Positions 17,652-25,903 of a stretch of DNA of 64,000 nt are shown one piece after another. The position numbers and the translations under genes were made by a program. The DNA is from Azophilus sp965214305. Lineage in GTDB: Bacteria > Pseudomonadota > Gammaproteobacteria > Pseudomonadales > Azotimanducaceae. The notes under the pieces were generated by a model. The model saw only the letters and a program-made list of their open reading frames with translations. It did not search any database and had not been told where the DNA came from. Numbering within the stretch: position 1 is the stretch's first letter; each line of letters begins with the position of its first letter. The stretch is from the NCBI GenBank assembly GCA_965214305.1, contig OZ243949.1:2232001-2296000 (forward strand), given 5' to 3'.

Positions 17652-18046
17652 GCCGCGTCCCGGATGTCGATGTCCAGTTTCGAGACATCCAACTCGCCGG
17701 AGATGAGTTTGGGGAGGAGATCTCCGGTTTGGCGGAGGGTTACGTTTCGAAGATTCAGGTTCTCGATTTGCTGAAACGTCAGTGCCGATGAGGCTGTAAA
17801 TCGCTCACGCAAATCCTCTGGCGGAAGACAGAGCTGGTATTCCTTGATCTTCCCGAAGGCGTCACCCTCAATGTCCATGGGAATGGAGCCCATCAACTTG
17901 AGCAGTTCCACCAGGGTGGCGTTCTCCAGCCGGTTGTAGGTTTTGGGCAGCACGTCCTTGAGGTCGGGATTCTCTTGCTCGATGGCCCACAGCTCGTCGG
18001 CAGCGCCCCAGAGACGGTTTTCGAGTTGGTTGTTGTTTGCGCTCAT
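17648..18046 (-). pseudogene. In-frame HsdM-HsdS chimera, scar of a type I restriction-modification operon
   Basis: The 132-residue frame is a join of three pieces. MSANNNQLENRLWGAADELW is the N-terminus of a type I methylase HsdM. NPDLKDVLPKTYNRLENATL and the following SIPMDIEGDAFGKI belong to HsdM about 100 residues further on. NLRNVTLRQTGDLLPKLISG and ELDVSKLDI are the C-terminus of the specificity subunit HsdS. The methylase core (including NPPF), the target-recognition domains and hsdR are missing. The frame is intact at both junctions and the stop still overlaps the next start, so translation of the downstream pair is preserved. It cannot act as a methylase. Confidence 0.8.
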
Positions 18047-18246
18047 GGTCTTTTCCGCGTGGTAACTGCTCAACCGGACTGCCCGGCTTTGGTTCCATTG
18101 CCCGTTTCCGCGATACGCACCCCTGCCTAGCTACAGTAGTGGCGCACGGGACACAAGTACCGGTCCTGCGGTCGGTGCCGCACTGCAGGACCCCGTCATG
18201 CCTGGGCGCAAAGTAAGCCCTCTCCCCAACCCGACGACCTCGCGAC

Positions 18247-18268
18247 TTCCGCAGGCAGCGGCTCTTAG
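18247..18268. repeat. Element B end supplying the uvrD stop
   Basis: TTCCGCAGGCAGCGGCTCTT on the plus strand is the right end of element B. Its terminal TTAG contains the uvrD stop (TAA on the minus strand). The adjacent CGCGACTTCCGCAGG also matches the 35681 copy. Confidence 0.65.
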
Positions 18269-20574
18269 GAGTCCAGCGGTTGCAAGTTCGCATAGCCGAG
18301 CATCAGCCATTTTTCGCCCGCGCTGGAGAAATTCACCTGCACACGGGCGCGTTCCCCCGCACCCTCGCAGTGCAGTACCACGCCCTCGCCGAACTTGGCG
18401 TGTAGAACACGTTGGCCACAGCGCAGTGCGCCGTCCGCTTGCCCGGGTTCCTGCCCGGATGGTTGGTCCGGTTGCCGGAATGACCCAAACGTCCCGGCCA
18501 ACCCGGCGCGCAGACGGATTTCTTCGATCAATTCAGGCGGCAATTCATCGACAAAACGCGAATTGCGGTTGCGGGTTTCACTGCCATGCAGGCGTCTTGT
18601 TTCCGCGTAGGTGAGATAGAGTTGTCGCATGGCGCGGGTCATGCCGACATAACAAAGACGGCGTTCTTCCGCTAGGCGCCCCGGCTCCTCGGTGGACATG
18701 CGGTGGGGGAAAAGGCCCTCTTCCATGCCGGAAAGAAATACAGTGGGGAATTCCAGCCCCTTGGCCGAATGCAGCGTCATAAGTTGCACCGCCGGTCCGG
18801 AGCCGGCCTGGGTCTCGCCGGCATCGAGTGCCGTTTGATCGAGAAATTCCTGCAAAATCGAGACCTCCGCCGCCGTATCGTCCCGTAGCGGAAAAACCAG
18901 TTCGCCATTGAATTGTCGGGCGGCGCTGACCAATTCCAGCAGATTTTCCTTGCGCGCCAAACCGCGTTCGCCGGGCTCCCGGCCATGATAGTCAAGCAGC
19001 CCACTTTGCCGAACCGCGATGTCGGTAAGCTGATGCAGTTCCTCGCCTTCGGCGGCCTCGGCAAGGTCGTCAATCAGCTTCAGAAAATCCGCTACGGAGC
19101 GGCTCGCCCGCCCCTTCAGGCGACCATTGGCAATGGCTTCCTTGCTGGCCTGCCACAGGGAGATGCCGGGCCGCGCCGGCGTCAGTCCCGCTGGTGCCGC
19201 GCCGCCCGGTAGCGCTTTGGCGGGGGGCGCGCCAGTGTCGGTGCCGCCCTCAAAAAGCGTCGTCCCCGCATCGGCGGATAGCCGTGCCTCTGTACGAATC
19301 GCCTCCACCGTGCGCTCGCCAATGCCCCGGGGCGGAGTATTGACCACGCGCTCAAAGGCGCTGTCGGAATGTCGGTCGTGCATCAAACGCATATAGGAAA
19401 GAGCGTTCTTGATCTCCGCACGCTCGAAGAAACGGAACCCGCCGTGGATGCGGTAGGGTATGTTCGCCCGCATCAACTCCGCTTCAATCACCCGCGATTG
19501 GGCGTTGGAGCGATACAGCACGGCAACATCGTCGGCACTGCCGCCATTTTCGATGATTGCCTCGGCGCGCTCGGTAATGAAGCGGGCTTCGTCGAGATCA
19601 TTGTAGGCGGCATAGAGCTTGATGGGCTCGCCAGCGCCGCCCGCCGTCCACAATTCCTTGCCAAGCCGTCCGGCGTTCCGCCGAATCAGAGCGTTGGCCG
19701 CGTTCAGTATATTGCCTGTCGAGCGATAATTTTGTTCCAGGCGGATGGTTCGAACAGCAGGGAAATCGCGCTCGTAGCTCTGCATATTCTCGATGCGAGC
19801 CCCGCGCCATCCGTAGATGGACTGGTCGTCGTCGCCCACCGCCATCATATGGCCGCGCGCGCCGGCCAGAACGCGCAGCCAAGCGTATTGAATGCGATTG
19901 GTATCTTGAAATTCATCCACCAACAAATGCGCCAGGCGGCTTTGATAATGGGCCAGCACATCCGGCTCATCCAACCAGAGTTCATGGCTGCGCAGCAGCA
20001 GTTCGGCGAAATCGACCATCCCGCCCCGGTTGCAAACATCCTCGTAGCTCGCGTAGATGCGCTTGTGTGTCTCCTGAAAAAGATCGTCCTCGTCGGGTAG
20101 GGACTTGGCGCGCCGGCCCTCGTCTTTGTGATGATTGATGAACCAAGCCGCCTGCCTTGCCGGCCAGCGGTTCTCGTCGATACCGAGGCTGCGCATGACG
20201 CGCTTGACCAAACGCAGCTGATCGTCCGCATCAATCACCTGGAAATTCTGCGACAACCCGGCCTCACGCCAATGCATGCGCAACAGCCGATGGGATATGC
20301 CGTGGAAAGTACCGACCCAAAGCCCGCGCATGGAAATGTTGAGTAGCGCTTCGATGCGCTGACGCATTTCCGCCGCCGCCTTATTGGTGAAGGTAACGGC
20401 CAGCACGCCAAACGGTGAAACGCCTTCCGCCTGGATCAGCCAGGCAATGCGGTGCACCAACACCCGCGTCTTGCCGCTGCCCGCCCCGGCAAGCACCAAC
20501 GCATTGCCAAGCGGTGCGGATACGGCCTCGCGCTGCGGCCCGTTCAAGCCTTCAAGAATGTGGGTGATGTCCAT
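18265..20574 (-). CDS. uvrD: DNA helicase II
   Basis: An SF1A 3'-5' helicase of 769 residues acting in mismatch and nucleotide-excision repair. Motifs are LNGPQREAV, P-loop AGAGSGKTRVL, AVTFTNKAAAEM, LLVDEFQDTN, GDDDQSIYGWRGA, and the C-terminal LMTLHSAKGLEFP and VGMTRA. It is about 50 residues longer than E. coli UvrD (720). Much of the excess is a Gly/Ala/Pro-rich insert at about residues 438-470 (GGTDTGAPPAKALPGGAAPA...), before ISLWQASKEA. The C-terminus ends in element B. Confidence 0.95.
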   Translation of the reverse strand: MDITHILEGLNGPQREAVSAPLGNALVLAGAGSGKTRVLVHRIAWLIQAEGVSPFGVLAVTFTNKAAAEMRQRIEALLNISMRGLWVGTFHGISHRLLRMHWREAGLSQNFQVIDADDQLRLVKRVMRSLGIDENRWPARQAAWFINHHKDEGRRAKSLPDEDDLFQETHKRIYASYEDVCNRGGMVDFAELLLRSHELWLDEPDVLAHYQSRLAHLLVDEFQDTNRIQYAWLRVLAGARGHMMAVGDDDQSIYGWRGARIENMQSYERDFPAVRTIRLEQNYRSTGNILNAANALIRRNAGRLGKELWTAGGAGEPIKLYAAYNDLDEARFITERAEAIIENGGSADDVAVLYRSNAQSRVIEAELMRANIPYRIHGGFRFFERAEIKNALSYMRLMHDRHSDSAFERVVNTPPRGIGERTVEAIRTEARLSADAGTTLFEGGTDTGAPPAKALPGGAAPAGLTPARPGISLWQASKEAIANGRLKGRASRSVADFLKLIDDLAEAAEGEELHQLTDIAVRQSGLLDYHGREPGERGLARKENLLELVSAARQFNGELVFPLRDDTAAEVSILQEFLDQTALDAGETQAGSGPAVQLMTLHSAKGLEFPTVFLSGMEEGLFPHRMSTEEPGRLAEERRLCYVGMTRAMRQLYLTYAETRRLHGSETRNRNSRFVDELPPELIEEIRLRAGLAGTFGSFRQPDQPSGQEPGQADGALRCGQRVLHAKFGEGVVLHCEGAGERARVQVNFSSAGEKWLMLGYANLQPLDS

Positions 20575-20592
20575 ACCCTGGCGCTCACATGG

Positions 20593-20744
20593 CCGGGCAC
20601 TTGGATCGGCGGCTTGTATCGGTTCCGACCCATTGACCAGTAGCGAATGGTTGTCGCCGGCACCGAGAGATAATGGGCAGCTTCCGAGATTGTATAGGCG
20701 GGAAGTTCCCGCAAATCGTTCGCTTGCAACTGTCGTCCGATCAT
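20593..20744 (-). pseudogene. 5' fragment of a MerR-like/DUF433 antitoxin gene
   Basis: The frame MIGRQLQANDLRELPAYTIS continues EAAHYLSVPATTIRYWSMG. This resembles the N-terminal DNA-binding segment of DUF433-type antitoxins (YSVSEAARYL..P..TLR.W). Homology stops near PPIQVPG, and the frame then runs antisense into the uvrD start. Full-length relatives exceed 200 residues, so this is a truncated remnant. Confidence 0.55.
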
Positions 20745-20869
20745 TGGGTCGCCTCTTGGATGTTAGCGATCAACTCTGGAGTCAGAATCATAAGGGATTA
20801 TAGCGAGACACTGTAACTCCTTCCTTATTCGCCCGCCTTGCGACTATTTTCGGAAACGCCCGTTCCACT

Positions 20870-21052
20870 ATGAAGTGCAACATGGCCCGCCCGGTGTTTA
20901 GCCCGAATCTCTATTTTCAGATGATCGGAAGAGGCTTGCGGGGGCTGCGGAACGGCGGCAGCGAACGTTGTTTGATCTTGAACGTGCATGACAACATCAT
21001 CAATTTCGAAAGAAAGCTTGCTTTCTCAGAACTGGATTGGCTGTGGGCTTGA
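20870..21052 (+). pseudogene. C-terminal fragment of an SF2 (DEAD/DEAH) helicase
   Basis: The 60-codon frame contains ARPVFSPNLYFQMIGRGLRG, helicase motif VI, then the tail CLILNVHDNIINFERKLAF. This matches the extreme C-terminus of large DEAD/DEAH helicases of the kind found in defence and restriction loci. Everything upstream, including the Walker motifs, is missing. I infer a deletion remnant with no activity. Confidence 0.65.
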
Positions 21053-21247
21053 GATGCTTGGTGACGCAGGCCTCCGTGAACTTGTTCAAACTTCAGCACA
21101 TTGCGGGCTCCATCCCTGTCGGCGACCGGTGTCGGCCTGTTGGACCGATCTCTTTGGCGGTTGCCGCGGCATCCAAACTGCCCAGGGCGTTTGCACCGAG
21201 GCTTTAGTATCGATAGTGGTATCATGGCCACACGCTAGGAGGCGAAT

Positions 21248-21484
21248 ATGGATATCGACTCGCTGCGGCGCAACCCGGGCGGAGTGCGTTTCCGTGATCT
21301 TTGCAGGATATGCGATGCCTATTTCGGTGCGCCACGGCGGTCGGGAACCAGCCATCGGGTATATCGGATGCCGTGGCCGGGGGACCCGAGAGTGAATATA
21401 CAAAGTCGGGGCGGAATGGCCAAGGCCTATCAGGTTCGCCAAGTCCTCAAGGCGATCGAAAAAATGGAGGATCAACGTGACTGA
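21248..21484 (+). CDS. hicA: HicA family mRNA interferase toxin
   Basis: 78 residues from the ATG at 21248, preceded by a good ribosome site (AGGAGG at 21237-21242). HicA toxins are small double-stranded-RNA-binding-fold RNases that cleave mRNA in starved or stressed cells. The pattern RNPGGVRFRDLCRICDAYFG, then SGTSHRVYRMPWPG with the catalytic His in the SGTSH context, then NIQSRGGMAKAYQVRQVLKA, is characteristic. It overlaps hicB by 8 bases in the toxin-first order usual for hicAB. Confidence 0.85.
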   Translation: MDIDSLRRNPGGVRFRDLCRICDAYFGAPRRSGTSHRVYRMPWPGDPRVNIQSRGGMAKAYQVRQVLKAIEKMEDQRD

Positions 21485-21797
21485 CTACTACACCTATCGA
21501 ATTACTTGGTCCGCCGAGGATGGAGAGCATATTGGGCTTTGCGCGGAGTTTCCCTCGCTGAGCTGGGTCGCTACTACCCCTGCCGAGGCGCTGGCGGGTA
21601 TTCGTAAACTGGTTGGCGGAGTGCTGGCCGACATGAAAACCACAGGCGAACCTCCGCCGGAGCCGCTGTCCGAGCGTGCCTACAGCGGAAAATTCGTTGT
21701 GCGCATTCCGCCTGCGACTCATCGCGAGCTTGCGATCAAGGCGGCGGAGGAGGGCATCAGCCTCAATCGCCTGATCAACTCGCGCCTGATTGCCTGA
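21477..21797 (+). CDS. hicB: HicB family antitoxin
   Basis: 106 residues. The N-terminal half is a partially degraded RNase H-like fold (YTYRITWSAEDGEHIGLCAE, then FPSLSWVATTPAEALAGIR) that binds HicA. The C-terminal half is a ribbon-helix-helix DNA-binding domain (SGKFVVRIPPATHRELAIKA, SLNRLINSRL). It should neutralise HicA and repress the operon. Both genes look intact, so the module may be active. Confidence 0.87.
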   Translation: MTDYYTYRITWSAEDGEHIGLCAEFPSLSWVATTPAEALAGIRKLVGGVLADMKTTGEPPPEPLSERAYSGKFVVRIPPATHRELAIKAAEEGISLNRLINSRLIA

Positions 21798-21903
21798 TTC
21801 CGCCGGCCCGTGACGGCAAGCAACGAACCTTCGGGAAAGGCGCAGGATTTCGATTGCGCCGTCGCCTAGGCGATCGACTCCAAGACCAAGCCTGTCGGGC
21901 TCC

Positions 21904-22155
21904 TTGGGGCAGGCTGGAAAGCCTGCCGGCCGTGTTGTGCTGGACGAAATCAATATCGCCCTGCGCTACGGGTATTTGTCGGAAGCCTCGGTCATAGAAG
22001 GCCTCGAGGCGCGGTCGGCGCGAACCAGCGTGATCCTCACGGGCCGCAGCGCCAAGCCGGGGCTGTGCGAATACGCGGACTTGGTCAGCGAGATGCGGGC
22101 CGTCAAGCATCCGTTCCGAGCGGGGATCAAGGCGCTGCGCGGCATCGATTTCTGA
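21904..22155 (+). pseudogene. btuR: 3' fragment of cob(I)yrinic acid a,c-diamide adenosyltransferase
   Basis: The frame contains VVLDEINIALRYGYL, VIEGLEARSARTSVILTGR, and the C-terminal VSEMRAVKHPFRAGIKALRG. These match the second half of BtuR/CobO, which adenosylates cobalamin. The first ~100 residues, with the ATP-binding P-loop, are absent; 21798-21903 does not encode them in any frame I could read. The apparent TTG start is not a real one. Confidence 0.75.
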
Positions 22156-22254
22156 TCCGGGCGCCGCGCCTGCAAGGGCATGAAAGCCGTGGTCAATGAG
22201 GCGCTATGGCTTGGATCCGACCCGGAGAAGCCCTCCCCGCACCCTAGCTAGGAA

Positions 22255-22560
22255 TCAGGAAGGACGATAGAAGTTATTCTCCTTGTCATAAACATATTTT
22301 CCACTCGCCGTGACTGCGGCCAACATCTCAAGCTCAACCACGGTGGGAGCGCTCCAAGGCCGTTTCCCGGGACTGGTCGGGCTGGTTTTATGACAATGGC
22401 GGGTAGGAAGGCTCGATTTCGTAAGGCTTGTCCCGTCCTCCGGGTGTGCCTTGCGTTGACCGGAGGTTAAGTTAGGGGATTGAGGGGCGCGCCCAAGCCT
22501 TGGATTCGGGGGGGGGGGGGGGGCAGGCTGGAGTTTGTGTTCCGGTGCTTTACGCTTCAT
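22255..22560 (-). CDS. Orphan RiPP-precursor-like small protein with a poly-proline/G16 tract
   Basis: 101 residues starting MKRKAPEHKLQPAPPPPPNP. The ATG at 22560 has a strong Shine-Dalgarno (AAGGAGA, 7 bases upstream). The C-terminal end, KRPWSAPTVVELEMLAAVTA followed by SGKYVYDKENNFYRPS, resembles leader/core layouts of ribosomal peptide precursors: an aromatic-x-x-Pro-x-Val/Leu leader motif, then a T-x-x-G boundary and a short core, as in lasso- or PqqA-like precursors. No maturase, cyclase or protease lies nearby. A run of 16 G (22508-22523) encodes the prolines, so slippage would shift the frame before the C-terminus. Function unproven; it could be an unrelated hypothetical. Confidence 0.4.
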   Translation of the reverse strand: MKRKAPEHKLQPAPPPPPNPRLGRAPQSPNLTSGQRKAHPEDGTSLTKSSLPTRHCHKTSPTSPGKRPWSAPTVVELEMLAAVTASGKYVYDKENNFYRPS

Positions 22561-22567
22561 GTTGGTT

Positions 22568-22597
22568 TCTCCTTCCAAAGCTGTTTTTTCTATTGTA
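22568..22597 (-). promoter_or_regulatory. -10 box and ribosome site of the RiPP-like gene
   Basis: On the minus strand TACAAT (complement of 22592-22597) is a near-consensus -10, followed by AAGGAGA (22568-22574). No good -35 is visible; the IS481 end begins at 22626, just upstream. Confidence 0.45.
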
Positions 22598-22732
22598 CCC
22601 CAATAAAGTCGGTGTGTGCGGGTTCTGTACCGGCTCAGGACATTTCGGCATTTTTGGTCGTCGGGTCGGACATGCCCTCAAGGTGGACAAGATACTCGTT
22701 TGGTGTTCGGCAGTCGAGGGCCCAGTGCGGCC

Positions 22733-23479
22733 TGTCAACCCAAAGCACAGATGTCGTGTTTTCTCCAATGCAGAGATGTCGTCTTTTGGGCGAGTGAGGA
22801 TGCTATGAAGGCCCCGGGTTCGCCCGGTTCCGGCGCATAGGGAGCGTAGCGACCGAAGCGCCGGAACCGGGCGGGCGCCGGCCCCGGTCCCCGCCGCCCT
22901 CATCGGGCGCCTCGACGCGCTTCGGCTTCGGCGATGTCGCGCCGGATCATCCGGTTCCACGGATGGTCCGCCGGCGGTTTGCGGTTGGGCTGGGAAAGCT
23001 GGCGCGCCTTCGCCTTCCACAAGCCGTCCGCGACCATCCATTGGCGCAGCGTCCCGGCGCTCAGCCGATACCCGTGAACCTCCGTCAACTTCTCACAAGC
23101 CAGCGTGGGACCGAAATCCGCATAGCGCTCGCGCGCCCGGTCCATCACCTCCCGGCGAACAGCCGCGTCAATCACGTTGTTCGGCGGCCGCCCGCGGCGC
23201 CTCGAAACCAACCCCGCCGCTCCATCGCCGCGATACCGCCGAACCAGACGCTGAACCTGGCGAACGCTCATCCCCAACCGCTCGGCAGCTTCACGCTGCC
23301 GAAGACGCCTCGCCGCCACCTTGCGAACCACACCCAAGCGGTCAATCTCCTCGCCGCTCATCAATACGTCCTCTCTTCCCAAAACCCGATGCCCCCTGCC
23401 AAAGCAAAAAACATCTTTGCACTCAAAAAGACGACATCTCTGAATTGCACAAACACGACATTACTGCTTTGCGTTGACA
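22733..23479 (-). mobile_element. ISNCY-like (IS1202-type) deletion derivative with long target duplication
   Basis: The element is bounded by TGTCAACCCAAAGC and GCTTTGCGTTGACA. Its ~60-bp subterminal regions pair imperfectly and repeat GATGTCGT motifs. It is flanked by an exact 15-base duplication, GGGCCCAGTGCGGCC, at 22718-22732 and 23480-23494. At 747 bp it is too short for a full transposase, so it is non-autonomous. It sits inside the copy 1 IS481 gene. Confidence 0.8.
22900..23361 (-). pseudogene. ISNCY family transposase, N-terminal part only
   Basis: About 153 residues starting MSGEEIDRLGVVRKVAARRL. It has two helix-turn-helix segments (REAAERLGMSVRQVQRLVRR; GPTLACEKLTEVHGYRLSAG) and ends after NRMIRRDIAEAEARRGAR. 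Intact relatives are 400 or more residues with a C-terminal DDE domain, entirely missing here. It may still bind the element ends but cannot catalyse transposition. Confidence 0.7.
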
Positions 23480-23601
23480 GGGCCCAGTGCGGCCGCTGGT
23501 AGTTGTGGAAGAACTCGTGCTCGGCGAGCCTCGGCGCGACGCCGGCGACGGTGAGGGGGCCGTCGTACCGGTTCCAGAACTCGATGCGGGCGGAGCGGTT
23601 G

Positions 23602-24646
23602 TGTGTGGGCTCAGAAACCTTTCGGAACTTCCTCCCCGGGGCCTGGGCCCATGAACCGACTGGACGGGGAGGGTGGCGCCGGGCCATGAACGGAGGGAGC
23701 CGTAGGCGACCGGAGCAGAAGGGCCCGGCGGCGCGGCGCGATGCGCCCCGCCGCCGGCTCAGGCATGCTTGATTCACCTAAAGAACAAGGAGCCCGGGCA
23801 TGAAACTGTTGCACGCCTGCCCACCTTCCTGCAAGCGCCTGCGCATCGACGCCGCCACGGCGGGAGCCGCCGACCGGCGCCCGCGCGCCCTCGAACTCAT
23901 CGACCGGATGGTCGAAGGCGGCATGCGCCGCGGCGAGGCCCTGCGCACCGTCGGCCTCGCCAGCAGCACCTACTACGACTGGCGCAAAGCCTTCCGGCGC
24001 GGTGGCGTCCGCGCGCTCAAGCCGAGGAGCACCCGCCCCCGAACGGTCCGCCGCCGTCGCTGGACCGACGCCGACGACCGTGCCGTGCTCAAGCTGCGCG
24101 GCGAGCACCCCTACATGGGCAAGGCCAAGCTGCGCACGATGCTGGCCGGGGACGGCCTGGCGCTGTCCGTCTCCACCGTCGGGCGCATCCTCTCCAGGGC
24201 CATCGCCGACTTACCGCTCAAGCCCGCGTCTTCTCCCGCGCCACCGCCGGCAACGCCAAGCGCTTCCTGGAGGCGGTGGTCGAGGCCATGCCCTTCCCCG
24301 TCGCCTCCATCCAAGTGGACGGCGGCAGCGAGTTCATGGCCGACTTCGAGCGCGCCTGCCGGGCCATGCGCATCCCACTGCACGTCCTGCCGCCCCGAAG
24401 GCCACAGTGGAACGGCTGCGTCGAGCGCGCCAACCGGTCCGCCCGGATCGAGTTCCGGAACCTCTACGACGGCCCCCTCACCGTCGCCGACGTAACCCCA
24501 AGGCTCGCCCGGCACGAGTTCTTCCACAACTACCGGCGGCCCCACCGGGCGCTGGATTGCCGGACGCCGAACGAGTACCTTGTCGAGATCGAGGATGCTG
24601 CCTGATCCGGCGGCCCAAAAAGTCCGAAATGTCCTGAGCCGCTACA
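23602..24646 (+). mobile_element. IS481-like copy 2
   Basis: The terminal repeats TGTGTGGGCTCAG (23602) and, on the complement from 24646, TGTAGCGGCTCAGG, both continue into TTTCGG. The 1,045-bp element carries one defective transposase gene. It lies head-to-head with copy 1, whose gene it truncates. Confidence 0.7.
23800..24605 (+). pseudogene. IS481-family transposase, frameshifted with internal deletion
   Basis: The N-terminal frame from 23800 (MKLLHACPPSCKRLRIDAAT; helix-turn-helix at GEALRTVGLASSTYYDWRKA) runs to about 24225. The C-terminus continues in another frame: RVFSRATAGNAKRFLEAVVE, IQVDGGSEFMADFE, NGCVERANRSARIEF and the tail DCRTPNEYLVEIEDAA. The second Asp and the Glu of the DDE triad are present. 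The stretch with the first Asp (QxDxx in relatives) is missing between the frames. A programmed shift alone would not restore it, so the gene is dead. Confidence 0.75.
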
Positions 24647-24787
24647 GGTTGGCGCGCTTTTGCGGAATTTCGTTTATTCTCGCGCCATGAGTGCGCCTGA
24701 GCAGCAGCTGCGGGAGCGTCGGTCGCCGTCGTTGCCACGGCGCGGCGGCGATAGCGCGCTGCGTTTGCACTAAACGGAAAGACACTG

Positions 24788-25903
24788 ATGAGCTATCCGA
24801 AAATCGAATCTATCCAGATCAAAGGCTTTCGGTCCTTGGCGGACATCAAGCTTGAGCAACTGCCCAATGCCGCCGTGATGATCGGCGCCAACGGTTCGGG
24901 CAAGTCCAATTTCATGCGCTTTTTCGACTTGTTGAGCTGGATGCTCAGGTCCCGCAAGCTTCAGGAATTTGTTCATAAGCAAGGAGGAGCGGACGATCAG
25001 TTGTTTGGCGGCAGCAAGCGCACCTCGGTCATTGACGCGGGATTAGGTATGCGAACAGAGTCGGGTTTGAACGAATATCGCTTCACTCTCGCTTATGCCC
25101 ATCCGGATCGGTTTGTTTTCACCGACGAGAAGTATCGTTTTAGCAAGGCTGGCTTGGGAACAGAGGCTTCTTGGAAACATCTGGGAAGTTCGCATACCGA
25201 AGCAAATATCCTTGAAGAGCGCGGCACTGTCACGACGGCGAACGTAATCGTCAGCCTGCTTAACAATTGCGCTGTGTATCAATTTCACAATACGTCCGAT
25301 GTCTCCAACTTCAACAAAAGATGGGACGCGGACGATAGCAACTTTTTGCGTTCGGACGGCGGGAATTTGGCTGCGGTGCTGCATCGATTGGAGCAGGAGG
25401 ATATCAAGCTGTATGAACTGATCTGCAATCAGATCAATCGCGTCTTGCCGGTGTTCGACCGGTTTGCGATAGAGGAAAGTTATGGGAAGGTGTCGTTGCG
25501 CTGGAAGGCCAAATGGACAGAAAAGACTTTCGGCGCCCACCTTACTTCCGATGGTTCGCTGCGGTTTTTCGCGCTTGTAACGCTACTTAATCTGCCCCCG
25601 GAGACGTTGGGCGGCGTGGTGCTCTTGGATGAACCGGAGCTCGGTTTGCATCCTGCTGCCGTGAATCTGATAGGCAGCATGGTCAAGTCGGTGGCGGAGG
25701 AGCGGCAGGTTATTGTGGCCACGCAGTCGCCGTTGTTTGTGGATTCATTCAGTCTGGATGAGATTCTGGTGCTGGGCATGCGCGAGGGACGCACCGAATG
25801 CAGGCAGCTTAAGCGCGACGATTATCGCAATTGGTTGGAAGGCGATGGCAGTTTCACCGCAGGCGAGCTCTGGCAAAAGAACTTGCTGGGCGGTCGCCCG
25901 TGA
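24788..25903 (+). CDS. AAA/ABC-type ATPase (OLD/RecF-like), predicted defence effector subunit
   Basis: 371 residues. N-terminal IESIQIKGFRSLADIKLEQL and Walker A MIGANGSGKSNF (about residues 32-43) mark the RecF/OLD-type AAA_21 fold. A long helical insert follows, then the signature-like LTSDGSLRFFAL, Walker B VVLLDEPELGLHP (about 277-289) and ATQSPLFVD. The next gene (DUF4276) overlaps by one base. This arrangement resembles OLD nucleases split in two: an ATPase sensor and a TOPRIM-like partner. It stands between an IS481 copy and a broken DUF4143 gene, in lower-GC DNA than the core, consistent with transfer. Anti-phage activity is inferred. Confidence 0.8.
   Translation: MSYPKIESIQIKGFRSLADIKLEQLPNAAVMIGANGSGKSNFMRFFDLLSWMLRSRKLQEFVHKQGGADDQLFGGSKRTSVIDAGLGMRTESGLNEYRFTLAYAHPDRFVFTDEKYRFSKAGLGTEASWKHLGSSHTEANILEERGTVTTANVIVSLLNNCAVYQFHNTSDVSNFNKRWDADDSNFLRSDGGNLAAVLHRLEQEDIKLYELICNQINRVLPVFDRFAIEESYGKVSLRWKAKWTEKTFGAHLTSDGSLRFFALVTLLNLPPETLGGVVLLDEPELGLHPAAVNLIGSMVKSVAEERQVIVATQSPLFVDSFSLDEILVLGMREGRTECRQLKRDDYRNWLEGDGSFTAGELWQKNLLGGRP

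Larger units (their letters stand above)
22626..23601 (-). mobile_element. IS481-like copy 1, truncated and interrupted
   Basis: The end TGTACCGGCTCAGGACATTT at 22626 and the minus-strand coding remains NRSARIEFWNRYDGPLTVAG, HEFFHNYQRPHWAL (23495-23601) and DCRTPNEYLVHLEGM (22660-22716) are the C-terminus of an IS481-type DDE transposase. The gene is split at WAL by the ISNCY-like insertion and cut upstream by the left end of copy 2. Only about the last 75 codons remain. Confidence 0.75.

Noticed and set aside
20917..21231. 104-codon minus-strand frame with RDRSNRPTPVADRDGARNVL, faintly like an IS605-type OrfB tail
   Set aside because: It runs antisense to the helicase remnant and lacks the zinc-binding cysteines; more likely a shadow.
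22963..23502. 179-codon plus-strand frame across the ISNCY-like element
   Set aside because: It is antisense to the transposase remnant and crosses the element end.
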